Below are positions 24,986-33,602 of a DNA stretch of 64,000 nucleotides, piece after piece; positions within the stretch are counted from its first letter, which is position 1; every line of letters begins with the position of its first letter. The stretch comes from DASVFB01 sp963815965 (GTDB lineage Bacteria > Actinomycetota > Thermoleophilia > Gaiellales > Gaiellaceae), in contig CAWFIT010000001.1 of the NCBI GenBank assembly GCA_963815965.1, positions 186,001 to 250,000 of the forward strand, written 5' to 3'. Made by a program: the position numbers and the translations under genes. The notes under the pieces are model-generated. The model did no database searches. It was not told the DNA's origin and was given only the letters and a program-made list of their open reading frames with translations.

Positions 24986-25917
24986 ACACCACGCCGATTT
25001 CACGATCGTTCCCCGCGCTTGGTACGACGGCAGTCGTCGCGGTCGGCGATTCCGCCGCACTAGAGGAGGCTATCGCTGTGCTCACGCTGGAGCTCGACGC
25101 GATCGACCGCGCGTGCAGTCGCTTCCGACCCGACTCCGAGCTCGTACGGATGAACGCCGCATCGGGCGAGGAGGTGCGTGTGAGCACGCTCCTTTTCGGC
25201 GCGCTGCGGACGGCACTCGACGCCGCACAGGCAAGCGCTGGACTCGTCGACCCGACCATTGGCAGAACGTTGCGGCTCTCCGGCTACGACGCGACTTTCT
25301 CCGTCGTTCGCGGCCGCGACGGAAGACTCGTTCGACCCGCGTTCGTGCGGGATCCGGATTGGCGCACCGTCGAGCTCGACGAGACACGTCGAATCGTGCG
25401 CGCGCCGAAGGGCGTCGAGCTCGACCTCGGCGCAACGGCGAAGGCGCTCGCAGCCGACCGCGCGGCGAAACGCGCGCACGCGGCGACAGGGACCGGCGTG
25501 CTCATCTCGCTCGGCGGCGATATCGCGGTTGTAGGCGAGCCTCCGCAAGGCGGTTGGTCGGTTCGTATCGCAGAGGACAACGCCTCGCCGCTGGACACTC
25601 CCGGTCCCGCTGTCGCCATCTCGGCCGGCGGCCTTGCGACATCGGGGACGACCGTGCGCAGCTGGGGAAGCAGCGCCGGCCGTCTTCATCACATCGTCGA
25701 TCCCCGTACCCGGCGTCCCGCGAGCGCGCACTGGCGCACCGTGACCGTTGCAGCAGCGTCGTGCGTCGATGCGAACACCGCGAGCACAGCGGCGATCGTC
25801 CTCGGCGAGCATGCGCCGGAGTGGCTCACGCGGCTGAGGCTGCCTGCGCGGCTCGTGCGCTACGACCGGCGAACGCTTTGCGTCGCGGGCTGGCCGGCGG
25901 AGGTGGAGGCAGCGTGA
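24982..25917 (+). CDS. apbE: FAD:protein FMN transferase
   Basis: 311 residues starting at GTG 24982 within the preceding stop. ApbE features are present in order: FPALGTTAVVAV, SRFRPDSELVRMNA, LDLGATAKALAAD, VLISLGGDIAVVG, SGTTVRSWGSSAGRLHHIVDP and a metal-binding Asp/Thr block VDANTASTAA. The family transfers FMN from FAD onto a Thr or Ser of an extracytoplasmic flavoprotein. No signal peptide is obvious, and no target protein with the flavinylation motif is encoded nearby. Confidence 0.87.
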   Translation: MNTTPISRSFPALGTTAVVAVGDSAALEEAIAVLTLELDAIDRACSRFRPDSELVRMNAASGEEVRVSTLLFGALRTALDAAQASAGLVDPTIGRTLRLSGYDATFSVVRGRDGRLVRPAFVRDPDWRTVELDETRRIVRAPKGVELDLGATAKALAADRAAKRAHAATGTGVLISLGGDIAVVGEPPQGGWSVRIAEDNASPLDTPGPAVAISAGGLATSGTTVRSWGSSAGRLHHIVDPRTRRPASAHWRTVTVAAASCVDANTASTAAIVLGEHAPEWLTRLRLPARLVRYDRRTLCVAGWPAEVEAA

Positions 25918-26999
25918 TCGTCGCCGCGTCGAGCCCGACAACGCTCTGGTATCTGACCCGCGCGACCGGCGTCGTGGCGCTGCTGCTGCTCACCGCAGCG
26001 GTCGTCCTGGGCGTGTTGAGCTCGATCCGTTGGCGCAGTGGACGCCTGCCGCGCTTTCTCGTCGGCGCGCTGCATCGCAACGTGACGCTGATCGCGATCG
26101 CGTTCGTGGTCGTGCACGTCGTCACGACTGTCGCCGACGGTTATGCGCCGGTCGGGTTGCGAGACGCCGTGATCCCGTTCGTGTCCCCGTACCGCCCGAT
26201 CTGGCTCGGACTCGGAGCCGTCGCGTTCGACCTGTTGCTCGCGCTCGTCATCACCAGCTTCCTACGCATGCGACTCGGCTTTCGGATGTGGCGCGCCGTG
26301 CACTGGCTTGCGTACGCATCGTGGCCGGTGGCGCTCATGCATTCGCTGGGCACGGGCAGCGACGCGCGCCTGGGCTGGATGACGTTCTTCGGCTTCGCCT
26401 CCATTGCGCTCGTTGCCGTTACCGTGCTTCTGCGCATCGCGCGCAGCGAAGCTGCGCATGCGTTGAGGATTGCTGCGGCTGCTGCGGCATTCGTCACGCC
26501 GCTCGCGATCTTCGTCTGGTACCAGAGCGGCCCGCAGCAGCGCGGCTGGGCTGCGCGTGCAGGCACGCCGAGCTCGCTTCTGCATCGAGCGGCCGTCGCT
26601 CCGCGCGCGGCACCAGTCGCGAGCGCCACATCGCTGCCGGCCGGCAATTTCGCTGCGCGCCTCGCCGGGCACATCTCGTCGACGCCTCGCAACGACGGGC
26701 TCGTCACGGTCAACATCAAGGCGCGCGTCCAGGGCCGCGTCCACGGCAATCTTCGCCTCACGCTCTGGGGTCAGCCCGCCGAGGGCGGAGGAATCGTGAT
26801 GACGGCAAGTGACGTTGCATTCGCGGCGGCGGGCACCACCTCGGCGTATTCGGGCCACGTCGTCTCGCTCGACGGCAACCGCGTCGAGACGCAGTTGAAG
26901 AACGCAGCCGGAGCGGACGCCGACATCACGCTCGATCTCCAGCTTGACCGCTCGACGAACGCGATCAGCGGATCCGTCGTCGGAAGAGCCACAGCGTGA
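25914..26999 (+). CDS. Ferric reductase-like transmembrane protein with C-terminal extracytoplasmic domain
   Basis: 361 residues, GTG start overlapping the ApbE stop. About six helices form a ferric-reductase-like/MsrQ-like heme b domain, with His residues in LHRNVTL, VVVHVVT, AVHWLAYASW and ALMHSLG. After about residue 220 comes a ~140-residue soluble domain (from SLPAGNFAARLAGH to LDLQLDRSTNAISG) of unknown family; it lacks an FMN_bind motif. It probably moves electrons across the membrane from the NuoF-like/ferredoxin pair encoded next. Confidence 0.78.
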   Translation: MIVAASSPTTLWYLTRATGVVALLLLTAAVVLGVLSSIRWRSGRLPRFLVGALHRNVTLIAIAFVVVHVVTTVADGYAPVGLRDAVIPFVSPYRPIWLGLGAVAFDLLLALVITSFLRMRLGFRMWRAVHWLAYASWPVALMHSLGTGSDARLGWMTFFGFASIALVAVTVLLRIARSEAAHALRIAAAAAAFVTPLAIFVWYQSGPQQRGWAARAGTPSSLLHRAAVAPRAAPVASATSLPAGNFAARLAGHISSTPRNDGLVTVNIKARVQGRVHGNLRLTLWGQPAEGGGIVMTASDVAFAAAGTTSAYSGHVVSLDGNRVETQLKNAAGADADITLDLQLDRSTNAISGSVVGRATA

Positions 27000-28315
27000 C
27001 GAGCTCCGCGGGTCTCGCGACCTCACGCCGAGCACCAGAGCGGCCTGCCGCCCCTCAGGGGCTGGCGAGGCTGCTTGCGTCGATCCGCGGCGACGGTCGT
27101 GCGACGTCGCTCGAGGAGCATGTGCGGCGCTACGGAGCCCTGCACGACGCCTCCAGCGGGAGCGAGCTCATCGCACTCGCCGAAGCAAGCGGTCTCGGCG
27201 GGCGCGGCGGCGCGTCATTCCCGACGGGGACGAAGCTTCGCGCAGTCGCGTCGCAGCGCCGGCGGCCCGTCGTCGTCGCGAACGGCGTCGAAGCCGAGCC
27301 GGCGAGCGGGAAGGATCGCGCGCTGTTGCGCGCCGTCCCACATCTGGTGCTCGACGGCGCCGTTCTTGCGGCCGGGGCCGTCGGAGCGCGAGAGGTGATC
27401 GTCGGCATCTCTGGCCGCCGCGCGAACGAGCGAGACGCACTGCTCGCCGCGGTCGGAACGCGAACGCGGAACCGAGTCGACGGAGGTATCTCGCTTCGAG
27501 TCGTCGTCGTTCCGGACGGATTCGTGGGCGGCGAGGAGACGGCGTTGATCCGGTTTTTGAACGGCGGCCCGGCAAAACCAACCGTCACTCCCCCACGTCC
27601 GTTCGAGCGTGGCGTCGGCGGCGCGCCGACGCTCGTTCAGAATGTCGAGACGCTTGCCCACCTCGCGTTGATCGCGCGCTTCGGGCGGGACTGGTTCCGT
27701 GAGCTGGGCACGGCAACGGAGCCCGGAACGACGCTCGTCACGATCTCTGGCGCGGTCGCCCGCCCCGGAGTCCACGAGGTCGCGCGCGGCGCGCCTCTTC
27801 GTAATCTCATCGCCGAGGCCGGCGGCGCGAGGGAAAGCATCTCCGCCTATCTCATCGGTGGCTATTTCGGAACGTTCTTCGCCGACGCCGTTGCAGATGA
27901 CCTCCTCTTACACGACGAAGACCTCGAACGCCGTGGCGGCGGCCTCGGCTCAGGCGTCGTCGTCGCGCTCCCGGCGAGCACCTGTGCAGTTGCGGAAGTC
28001 ACGCGCGTCGCCCACTATCTCGCCGGTGAGAGTGCCGGACAGTGTGGGCCTTGCGTCCACGGGCTGCGCGCGGTCGCGAACGCACTCGCGCAAGTCGTCG
28101 TCGGTAACGCGGACGAGCGCCAACGCCTGACCCGGTGGGTCGCGGAGATTCGCGGTCGTGGCGCCTGCCGGCATCCGGACGGGGCGACGCGACTCATCGC
28201 GAGCGCGCTCGAGGTCTTTGCGCACGACGTCGAGCAACACCTGCGCTACGGCCGCTGTGCCGTGACCGATCAGAATGTGCTGCCCACGCCGCAAAGACGA
28301 ACGGGCCGCCGGTGA
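26996..28315 (+). CDS. NuoF-like NADH dehydrogenase flavoprotein with SLBB and Fe-S domains
   Basis: 439 residues, GTG start overlapping the previous stop. The FMN/NADH fold has GLGGRGGASFPTGTKL, NGVEAEPASGKDRALL and GGEETALIRFLNGG, followed by an SLBB segment (TTLVTISGAVARPGVHEV). The C-terminal Fe-S region reads ESAGQCGPCVHG and RGACRHP. NuoF uses four Cys (ESCGxCxPC...C); the first is Ala here, leaving three. It likely oxidises NADH and passes electrons to the ferredoxin encoded next and the membrane protein. No other complex I subunits are nearby. Confidence 0.83.
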   Translation: MTSSAGLATSRRAPERPAAPQGLARLLASIRGDGRATSLEEHVRRYGALHDASSGSELIALAEASGLGGRGGASFPTGTKLRAVASQRRRPVVVANGVEAEPASGKDRALLRAVPHLVLDGAVLAAGAVGAREVIVGISGRRANERDALLAAVGTRTRNRVDGGISLRVVVVPDGFVGGEETALIRFLNGGPAKPTVTPPRPFERGVGGAPTLVQNVETLAHLALIARFGRDWFRELGTATEPGTTLVTISGAVARPGVHEVARGAPLRNLIAEAGGARESISAYLIGGYFGTFFADAVADDLLLHDEDLERRGGGLGSGVVVALPASTCAVAEVTRVAHYLAGESAGQCGPCVHGLRAVANALAQVVVGNADERQRLTRWVAEIRGRGACRHPDGATRLIASALEVFAHDVEQHLRYGRCAVTDQNVLPTPQRRTGRR

Positions 28316-28530
28316 GCGACGTGCTTCGCGTGAACCCGATCGCGTGCGAGGGACACGGGCTGTGCGCCGAGCTGTTCCCCGAGCGCGTACGCCTCGACGA
28401 CTGGGGCTACCCGATCATCGACGGAACCCCGGTGCCCCGCTCGCTCGAGCAGCACATGAGGCGCGCCGTCGCTGCTTGCCCGACGCTCGCGCTGCGCCTT
28501 GAACGCGCAGCCGCGCGTCGGCACCGCTGA
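28312..28530 (+). CDS. Ferredoxin, 3Fe-4S type
   Basis: 72 residues, GTG start within the NuoF-like stop. Cluster ligands are C12 and C18 (CEGHGLC) and C56 (AACPTLAL); the absence of a fourth Cys predicts a [3Fe-4S] cluster, as in P450-type actinobacterial ferredoxins. It is the last gene of the operon and is a probable electron carrier between the NuoF-like protein and the membrane heme protein. Confidence 0.85.
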   Translation: MSDVLRVNPIACEGHGLCAELFPERVRLDDWGYPIIDGTPVPRSLEQHMRRAVAACPTLALRLERAAARRHR

Positions 28531-28625
28531 GTCCCATGTGGCGACGGTCATCGCGCTCGTTCCGTGGCAACCGGACTGCTCGTGCTCGCACGTTCGTTCC
28601 GTATGCTGTGAGCCGGCGGCTCCCG

Positions 28626-28907
28626 CTACGAGTTCCGATCGCCCTCACTCTTCGCCTCTTCCTCCATCCGCTCGAGCCGCGTGTAGTAGTCGGCGAACTC
28701 GTTCAGGTGGGCGAGCGCGATCTTGCCTGTCACGACCGGATCGTCCTCGGTCACGTTCGTGAGCAGGTCGTGCAGGCCGTGCTCCAACTCGACGTCCATC
28801 CCTCTCCGGAACTGCTCGACGTCGAACGGCGCCGAACCCCAGTCCACACCGATCTGCTCGCCCACGCGACGAGCCTCCTCAGCCGTGAACTCCTTCCGTG
28901 CCGCCAC
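28626..28907 (-). CDS. DUF5661-like protein (93 aa)
   Basis: I chose GTG at 28907 because AGGAGG stands 7 bp upstream, although the frame is open further. The 93-residue product begins with KEFTAEEARRVGEQIGVDW, continues with FDVEQFRRGMDVELEHGLHD, and ends with KIALAHLNEFADYYTRLERM. This matches a small family seen in many bacteria, which I believe is DUF5661. Function is unknown. It is a single gene facing its neighbours. Confidence 0.75.
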   Translation of the reverse strand: MAARKEFTAEEARRVGEQIGVDWGSAPFDVEQFRRGMDVELEHGLHDLLTNVTEDDPVVTGKIALAHLNEFADYYTRLERMEEEAKSEGDRNS

Positions 28908-29122
28908 CTCACCGCCTCCTTCCGACCGACACCTGGGCCGATCCCAACCGCCGGCATCCACCGACCGCACCGATTGTATGAATTGGCGTCCGGAGAGATC
29001 CGTGGCGTCACCGATGACACGAGCAGATTGGCACGTCATCCTCTGCAGGTGGGCGATCGCCGGCTCAGACTCGTCTCCGCCGCGTTGTTCCTTGCGGTTG
29101 CTTGCGGGTACGGGCTGTCCTG

Positions 29123-31048
29123 ATGTTCAAGGTCGTGCGACACCGGCTTGGAGTGCGCGTCTATGTCTTCGGTCTGCGGATCCACGAGTGGCACCTCGGC
29201 TTGGCTGTGCTGGCCGGGGACGCGGTCGCGGTGTTGCTGCACGCGCTTGGTGTGCTCCCCGCTCTCGCGCTCGCACTCGTCGGCATCTGGCTCATCGCGA
29301 AGGACTGGCCCGACCTGACGCACAGCACGCGCGACACGACTGCATGGCGGCTCGGCCTCCACCGCAAGCCTCTGCGACTTCGACCATCGCGACAGCTCGA
29401 CGATGTGCCGGCGGTCGCCGCGTTCGCGGTTGCCGTCGTCGCGATCGTCGACCTCGTCTCTGCGGTGACGCCGAACGTTTCGTGGCGCGGGCGTGTGCTC
29501 GTGCACGTCGAGCCGGTAGCCGTCATGCGTGCGGCTCATGCGCTCGCGGTGCCCGTGTCGTTCGCACTCCTCACAACCGCGTACTACCTCTACCGGCGTC
29601 GCTCACACGCGTTTCGGTTCGCGCTCGCACTCATGGCCGCGCTCACGGTCTTCGACCTCGTCAAGGGACTCGACTTCGAGGAGGCCGCGATAACGGCAGC
29701 TGCAGCGGCCTTGCTGTGGGCGAGTCGTTCGTCGTTCTACGTCCGTCACGCACCGACGACGCTGCGGTCGGCGGCGTGGCGTTTGCCGTCCTTGCTGGCC
29801 GGCGTCTTTCTCGTGTCGCTCGCCGCCGTCGCGTTCGCAGCTCCCGCGACGGCCTCCGCCACGGATATCTTCCGAGCGACAGGCGACCTGCTCCTGTGGC
29901 AGCGCGCCCCGTTCACGTTCCACGACGAGCTCGCGCAAACAGGGCTCGCGGTGGAGCTCACCGGCATGCTCGCTCTACTTGCGGCCGCATACGTCGTGTT
30001 CCGCCCGCTGGCTGCGCCGAGAGACCTTCCGGACCCAGAGTTGAGGCGCGCAGCGGCGGAACTCGTTCGCGAGCACGGTGCCGACACGCTCTCGTTCTTC
30101 AAGCTGCGTGCCGACAAGCAGTACCTGTTCAATCCGGAAAAGACGGCATTCGTCGGTTACCGGATCCAGGGCGGTGTCTTGATGATCTCAGGGGATCCGA
30201 TCGGCGAGCAAAAAGGCGTGGAGGCGCTGCTGCCGACGCTCGTCCAATTTGCGGGAGAGCGCGCGCTCAAGCTTGCCGCGCTGGGTGTCAGCCCGGAATC
30301 GCGAACCCTGTTCGAGCAAGCCGGACTGCGCGCGCTATACATGGGCGACGAGGCGATCATCGATTCGGAACGCTTCAGCCTCGAAGGACGCCCGATCCGA
30401 AAGATCAGGCAATCGGTATCGCGGTTGCACAAGGCGGGCTACCGCACGGCAGTCGCCGAGCTCGGCTCGCTCGACGACGACGTCATCGCGCGGCTCGAGC
30501 AGATCGCGAACGACTGGCGACGGGGCGCCCCCGAGCGTGGCTTCAGCATGGCCATGGACTCGCTCCGCAACCCTCAGGGAGAAAAGACACTCGTCGTCTA
30601 TGCCACCGACGACCGCGAGTCAATTCGCGGCTTCCTCCACTTCGTTCCGACCTACGGGCGCGACGCTGTCTCGCTCTCGTTCATGCGCCGAGAGCACGAC
30701 ACGCCGAACGGCCTAACCGAGTTCTTGATTGTCGAAGCGATCGAACACCTTCGCGCCCGCGGTATCGCCGAGGTATCGCTCAACTTCGCCGCGTTCGCGC
30801 GGCTCATCCGCGAACCGCGCGGGTTCTCCGAACGGACGCTGGGCCGCATCCTCGCACTGGGCGACACGTGGTTTCAGATCGAGCGCCTCTACCGTTTCAA
30901 CGCCAAGTTCTTCCCCCGTTGGGAGCCGCGCTACTTCATGTACGAGCGCCGCCTCGGCCTGCCGCGCGCAGGTATCGCTGCACTCTGGCTCGAGGGGCAA
31001 CTACCGAAACCGAAGATCCGAAGGCGCCACCAGGCCGCCGGCTTCTGA
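29123..31048 (+). CDS. MprF/LysX-like aminoacyl-phosphatidylglycerol synthase (DUF2156)
   Basis: 641 residues from ATG at 29123. The N-terminal ~300 residues contain several membrane helices. The C-terminal ~330 form a DUF2156/GNAT-like catalytic domain with ADTLSFFKLRADKQYLF, GDPIGE, FSMAMDSLRNP, SLSFMRRE and FNAKFFPRWEPRYFMYE. Members transfer lysine or alanine from aminoacyl-tRNA to phosphatidylglycerol and raise resistance to cationic peptides. No lysyl-tRNA synthetase domain is attached, unlike mycobacterial LysX. The product amino acid cannot be deduced. Confidence 0.85.
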   Translation: MFKVVRHRLGVRVYVFGLRIHEWHLGLAVLAGDAVAVLLHALGVLPALALALVGIWLIAKDWPDLTHSTRDTTAWRLGLHRKPLRLRPSRQLDDVPAVAAFAVAVVAIVDLVSAVTPNVSWRGRVLVHVEPVAVMRAAHALAVPVSFALLTTAYYLYRRRSHAFRFALALMAALTVFDLVKGLDFEEAAITAAAAALLWASRSSFYVRHAPTTLRSAAWRLPSLLAGVFLVSLAAVAFAAPATASATDIFRATGDLLLWQRAPFTFHDELAQTGLAVELTGMLALLAAAYVVFRPLAAPRDLPDPELRRAAAELVREHGADTLSFFKLRADKQYLFNPEKTAFVGYRIQGGVLMISGDPIGEQKGVEALLPTLVQFAGERALKLAALGVSPESRTLFEQAGLRALYMGDEAIIDSERFSLEGRPIRKIRQSVSRLHKAGYRTAVAELGSLDDDVIARLEQIANDWRRGAPERGFSMAMDSLRNPQGEKTLVVYATDDRESIRGFLHFVPTYGRDAVSLSFMRREHDTPNGLTEFLIVEAIEHLRARGIAEVSLNFAAFARLIREPRGFSERTLGRILALGDTWFQIERLYRFNAKFFPRWEPRYFMYERRLGLPRAGIAALWLEGQLPKPKIRRRHQAAGF

Positions 31049-31054
31049 AGGGCG

Positions 31055-31486
31055 TCACTGGCGGCGCCGCCGGAACATAGCCAGCACCGCGTCGACGGTT
31101 TGCTCGGCGTGGCGGGCGATCCAAACACAGAAGAGCGCGAGAGGAAGCTCCACGAGGCCGGCCTCGAGCGCGGCCTCGAGGTGCTCACCGTGGCCGTTGG
31201 CGAGCACGTTGTCGAACCACGCGTCGCAAAGTAGGAGCGTGGCCGCAACCGCGGCAGCCGAAGGCGCCCACGGCGCGCAGCGCGCGATGCTCCAGCCGGT
31301 CGCGCCGAGAGCCGCGGCGAGCGCGACGTCGAAGCCGACCCAGGCGACGTCCCAATGGTGACTCGTGTGCCGCGCCGGCAACCGGTACGCCAACACGAGT
31401 GTCCACGAGATCAGCAGCGCCGACGCAAGCGCAAGCAACGTCGTGACCCAGCGGTTCGGAGTGAGGTCTTCTCGCACGGTCGCCAT
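31055..31486 (-). CDS. Four-helix membrane protein, unknown function
   Basis: 143 residues from ATG at 31486 (the longer frame upstream is not coding-like). It has a cytoplasmic N-terminus (MATVREDLTPNRW) and four hydrophobic segments: VTTLLALASALLISWTLVLA, VAWVGFDVALAAALGATGW, PSAAAVAATLLLCDAWFDNV and LVELPLALFCVWIA. The conserved-looking DVAWVGFD and DAWFDN resemble small actinobacterial membrane proteins of unknown role. It converges on the MprF-like gene with a 6-bp gap. Confidence 0.65.
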   Translation of the reverse strand: MATVREDLTPNRWVTTLLALASALLISWTLVLAYRLPARHTSHHWDVAWVGFDVALAAALGATGWSIARCAPWAPSAAAVAATLLLCDAWFDNVLANGHGEHLEAALEAGLVELPLALFCVWIARHAEQTVDAVLAMFRRRRQ

Positions 31487-31534
31487 GCGCCATTTGTACC
31501 TCGCGGTGCCGGGGCCGAGTCGCCAGATGACAGC

Positions 31535-31560
31535 GGCTTGTCTCCGCAGGCTGTCGTTCG
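31535..31560 (+). repeat. Third copy of dispersed GGCTTGTCTC repeat
   Basis: Bases 31535-31560 match 15800-15825 at 24 of 26 positions by eye (GGCTTGTCTCCGCA, then GCTG and CGTTCG). A weaker copy lies at 15641. It sits upstream of the secreted sialidase-like gene, outside the island. Its role is unknown. Confidence 0.45.
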
Positions 31561-31661
31561 CCGCCACCACGCCGAGCCTCACGGCTCCTTCGCCCTGTTC
31601 GTCGGCCAGCGCTGAATCGCGCCCTACTAAGCTCTCGGCGTCAGCAACTGGGAGGAGAGTC

Positions 31662-33254
31662 ATGAGACTGCGACTCTTGACCGCTGTGTTCATCGGCGCG
31701 CTCGCGATCCCGACTGCAGGGGGCGCCGTGCCGACAGTGGGAGTGAACGTGAGCGTCGATCAGGATCACGGACTCGCGTTCCCGCAGAACAAGCAGAACG
31801 AGAACTCGATCACACGCGACCCGTTGACCGGCGTGCTCGTGGCCGGCGCGAACGACGAGATCGGACTCGACCCGTGCACGGGGACGACGGTGCCGCTGGC
31901 GAGCCCGTGCCCGTTTACTCCCGGCGTCTCGCTGTCGGGCTACTACCGTTCGACCGACGGCGGCGCCACCTGGACGGGGGGCTTGCTGCCGACGGGGTCG
32001 GGCTTCGTGCCCGGAGGCGATCCATCTCTCGATTACGGGCCGCGTCGCTGCAGCGACGGGACGTTCAGCTGGCTCTGCGGTGTCGTCGTCTACTTCGCGA
32101 GCCTCGGGGATCCCTTCCCGGAGTTCGCAGGCGAGCAGGTTCTGATCAACCGCTCATACGACGACGGGGCGAGCTGGTCGGCGCCGTCGCTCGCAACGTC
32201 GACGGACCGCAAGTCCCAGTTCGACGATCACGAGTGGATCGCGGTTGACCGGTCGAGCGCGCACTTCGGCCGGCTCTACGTCTACTGGGCGGTCTTCTGC
32301 AACACGTGCGCCGGGAACGGGAACGTGAAGCTCTACGTCGCTCACTCCGACGACGAGGGCCGCTCGTTCACCCACGCGGTGCAGATTGCGGGAACGGCCC
32401 TCAACCTTGTGCAGGGACAGCGGGAGACCGGACAGATGGCCGTGTCGTCTACCGGGATCGTCGAGGCGTTCTGGCCCGAACACGCCGATTCGAAAGGGAA
32501 GTATCCGACGACACAGGTCGTCGCGGTCTCGACCGACGGAGGGGATCACTTCAGCGATCCGATTCCAATCTCGACCGTGGTCGACTACCCGCTGACCGGC
32601 ACGCCCTTCGACGTCGTCGACCTCTTCAACCGCGTGCCGGGGATGAGCGCGCGCGTGGACTGCTACCCACATCCTGCAGCCGATCCGTCGAGTGCGCGCG
32701 TCTACGTCGTCTGGTGCGACTTCGCCGGCGGCCACGGCGTCGTCAAGGCGGCCGTCTCGGCTGACGGAGTCAACTGGACGAGCCTCGGGACGATCGCCGA
32801 CGTACCCGGACGGAATGCGTTCTTCCCCGCCGTATCGGTTGCGCCGAACGGGACGGTCGCGGTCGCATTCGACGCGTTGACCGCCCCGCCTGCCGACGAT
32901 CCCTGGTCTACGGGGACGCAGGTGTACGACAACTACTTCGTCGAGTCCACGGACGGTGGCGCAACGTTCACGGCGCCGCTGCGCGTGAGCTCGGTGAGCT
33001 CGAACCCCGAAGCGTCGGCCTACAACAACCTCATGGAGCAGTTCATCGGCGACTACATCGGGATCGTCGCCGGTCCGACGCAGGCGTACGTCGTCTGGAC
33101 CGATGCGCGGGACGCCTCGACCTGTCAGGCGGTTTCTGATTACCAGAGCGCCGTCTACGCAGGAACTAAGGGCGCCGTGGCGCCGAACCCGAACGTCGCC
33201 TGCTCGTCAAGCTTCGGGAACACAGACTCGGAGTTTGCAGCCGTCAAGTACTGA
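31662..33254 (+). CDS. Secreted sialidase/BNR-repeat-like protein
   Basis: ATG at 31662 with a strong GGGAGGAGA site upstream; 530 residues. A Sec signal peptide (MRLRLLTAVFIGALAIPTAG) is followed by a beta-propeller with Asp-box (BNR) signatures: STDGGATWTG, SYDDGASWSAP, SDDEGRSFTH, STDGGDHFSD, SADGVNWTS and STDGGATFTAP. Six or more such loops indicate a six-bladed sialidase-type propeller. The catalytic Arg triad of true sialidases cannot be confirmed, so it may be a binding or structural exoprotein. A hairpin follows the stop. Confidence 0.8.
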   Translation: MRLRLLTAVFIGALAIPTAGGAVPTVGVNVSVDQDHGLAFPQNKQNENSITRDPLTGVLVAGANDEIGLDPCTGTTVPLASPCPFTPGVSLSGYYRSTDGGATWTGGLLPTGSGFVPGGDPSLDYGPRRCSDGTFSWLCGVVVYFASLGDPFPEFAGEQVLINRSYDDGASWSAPSLATSTDRKSQFDDHEWIAVDRSSAHFGRLYVYWAVFCNTCAGNGNVKLYVAHSDDEGRSFTHAVQIAGTALNLVQGQRETGQMAVSSTGIVEAFWPEHADSKGKYPTTQVVAVSTDGGDHFSDPIPISTVVDYPLTGTPFDVVDLFNRVPGMSARVDCYPHPAADPSSARVYVVWCDFAGGHGVVKAAVSADGVNWTSLGTIADVPGRNAFFPAVSVAPNGTVAVAFDALTAPPADDPWSTGTQVYDNYFVESTDGGATFTAPLRVSSVSSNPEASAYNNLMEQFIGDYIGIVAGPTQAYVVWTDARDASTCQAVSDYQSAVYAGTKGAVAPNPNVACSSSFGNTDSEFAAVKY

Positions 33255-33260
33255 GAAGCG

Positions 33261-33288
33261 GGCCGCTCCCTCAAGCGAGAGAGCGGCC
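33261..33288 (+). terminator. Hairpin after sialidase-like gene
   Basis: GGCCGCTC (33261-33268) pairs with GAGCGGCC (33281-33288), extended inside by CTC/GAG after one mismatch, with an AAGC loop. It starts 7 bp after the stop codon. No T-tract follows, so it may be a weak or Rho-assisted terminator. Confidence 0.55.
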
Positions 33289-33602
33289 TACTCCCCATGC
33301 CCGTGAATGTCCAAGTCGAGGTCAACCGCAGCCTGACCCAGGCGGCGAACAGGCCAAAACCTCCCGCTAACCCCGCCACGCATCTGTCTATCGCCCGTAG
33401 CCGTTGCTAACTGCAACACGGGCCGACGGCCCGACCCGCCGTCGTGTCCGTTGACCGGTACTCACGAACGTCGTAGGGTTGGCCTCAACTCTCCTGCGTG
33501 CATCGGTTCACGCCGCCGACAGCGGCGCGTTCCGCAGGTGGCGTCGTGCGGACGTCGAGTGATCGTCGATCCATCAAGCGGGGGGAGAAGGAGGCGTCGG
33601 AA
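33289..33602. other. Gene-free stretch with dispersed repeat
   Basis: No gene supported. Bases 33321-33359 resemble 16123-16164 beside the island edge. The last 30 bp contain the GGGGGAGAAGGAGG purine tract serving the PotD-like gene as ribosome binding site. Confidence 0.45.

Noticed and set aside
26996..28315. Calling this gene nuoF of respiratory complex I
   Set aside because: No other complex I subunits are adjacent, one cluster Cys is missing and it is embedded in an ApbE/ferric-reductase-like operon.
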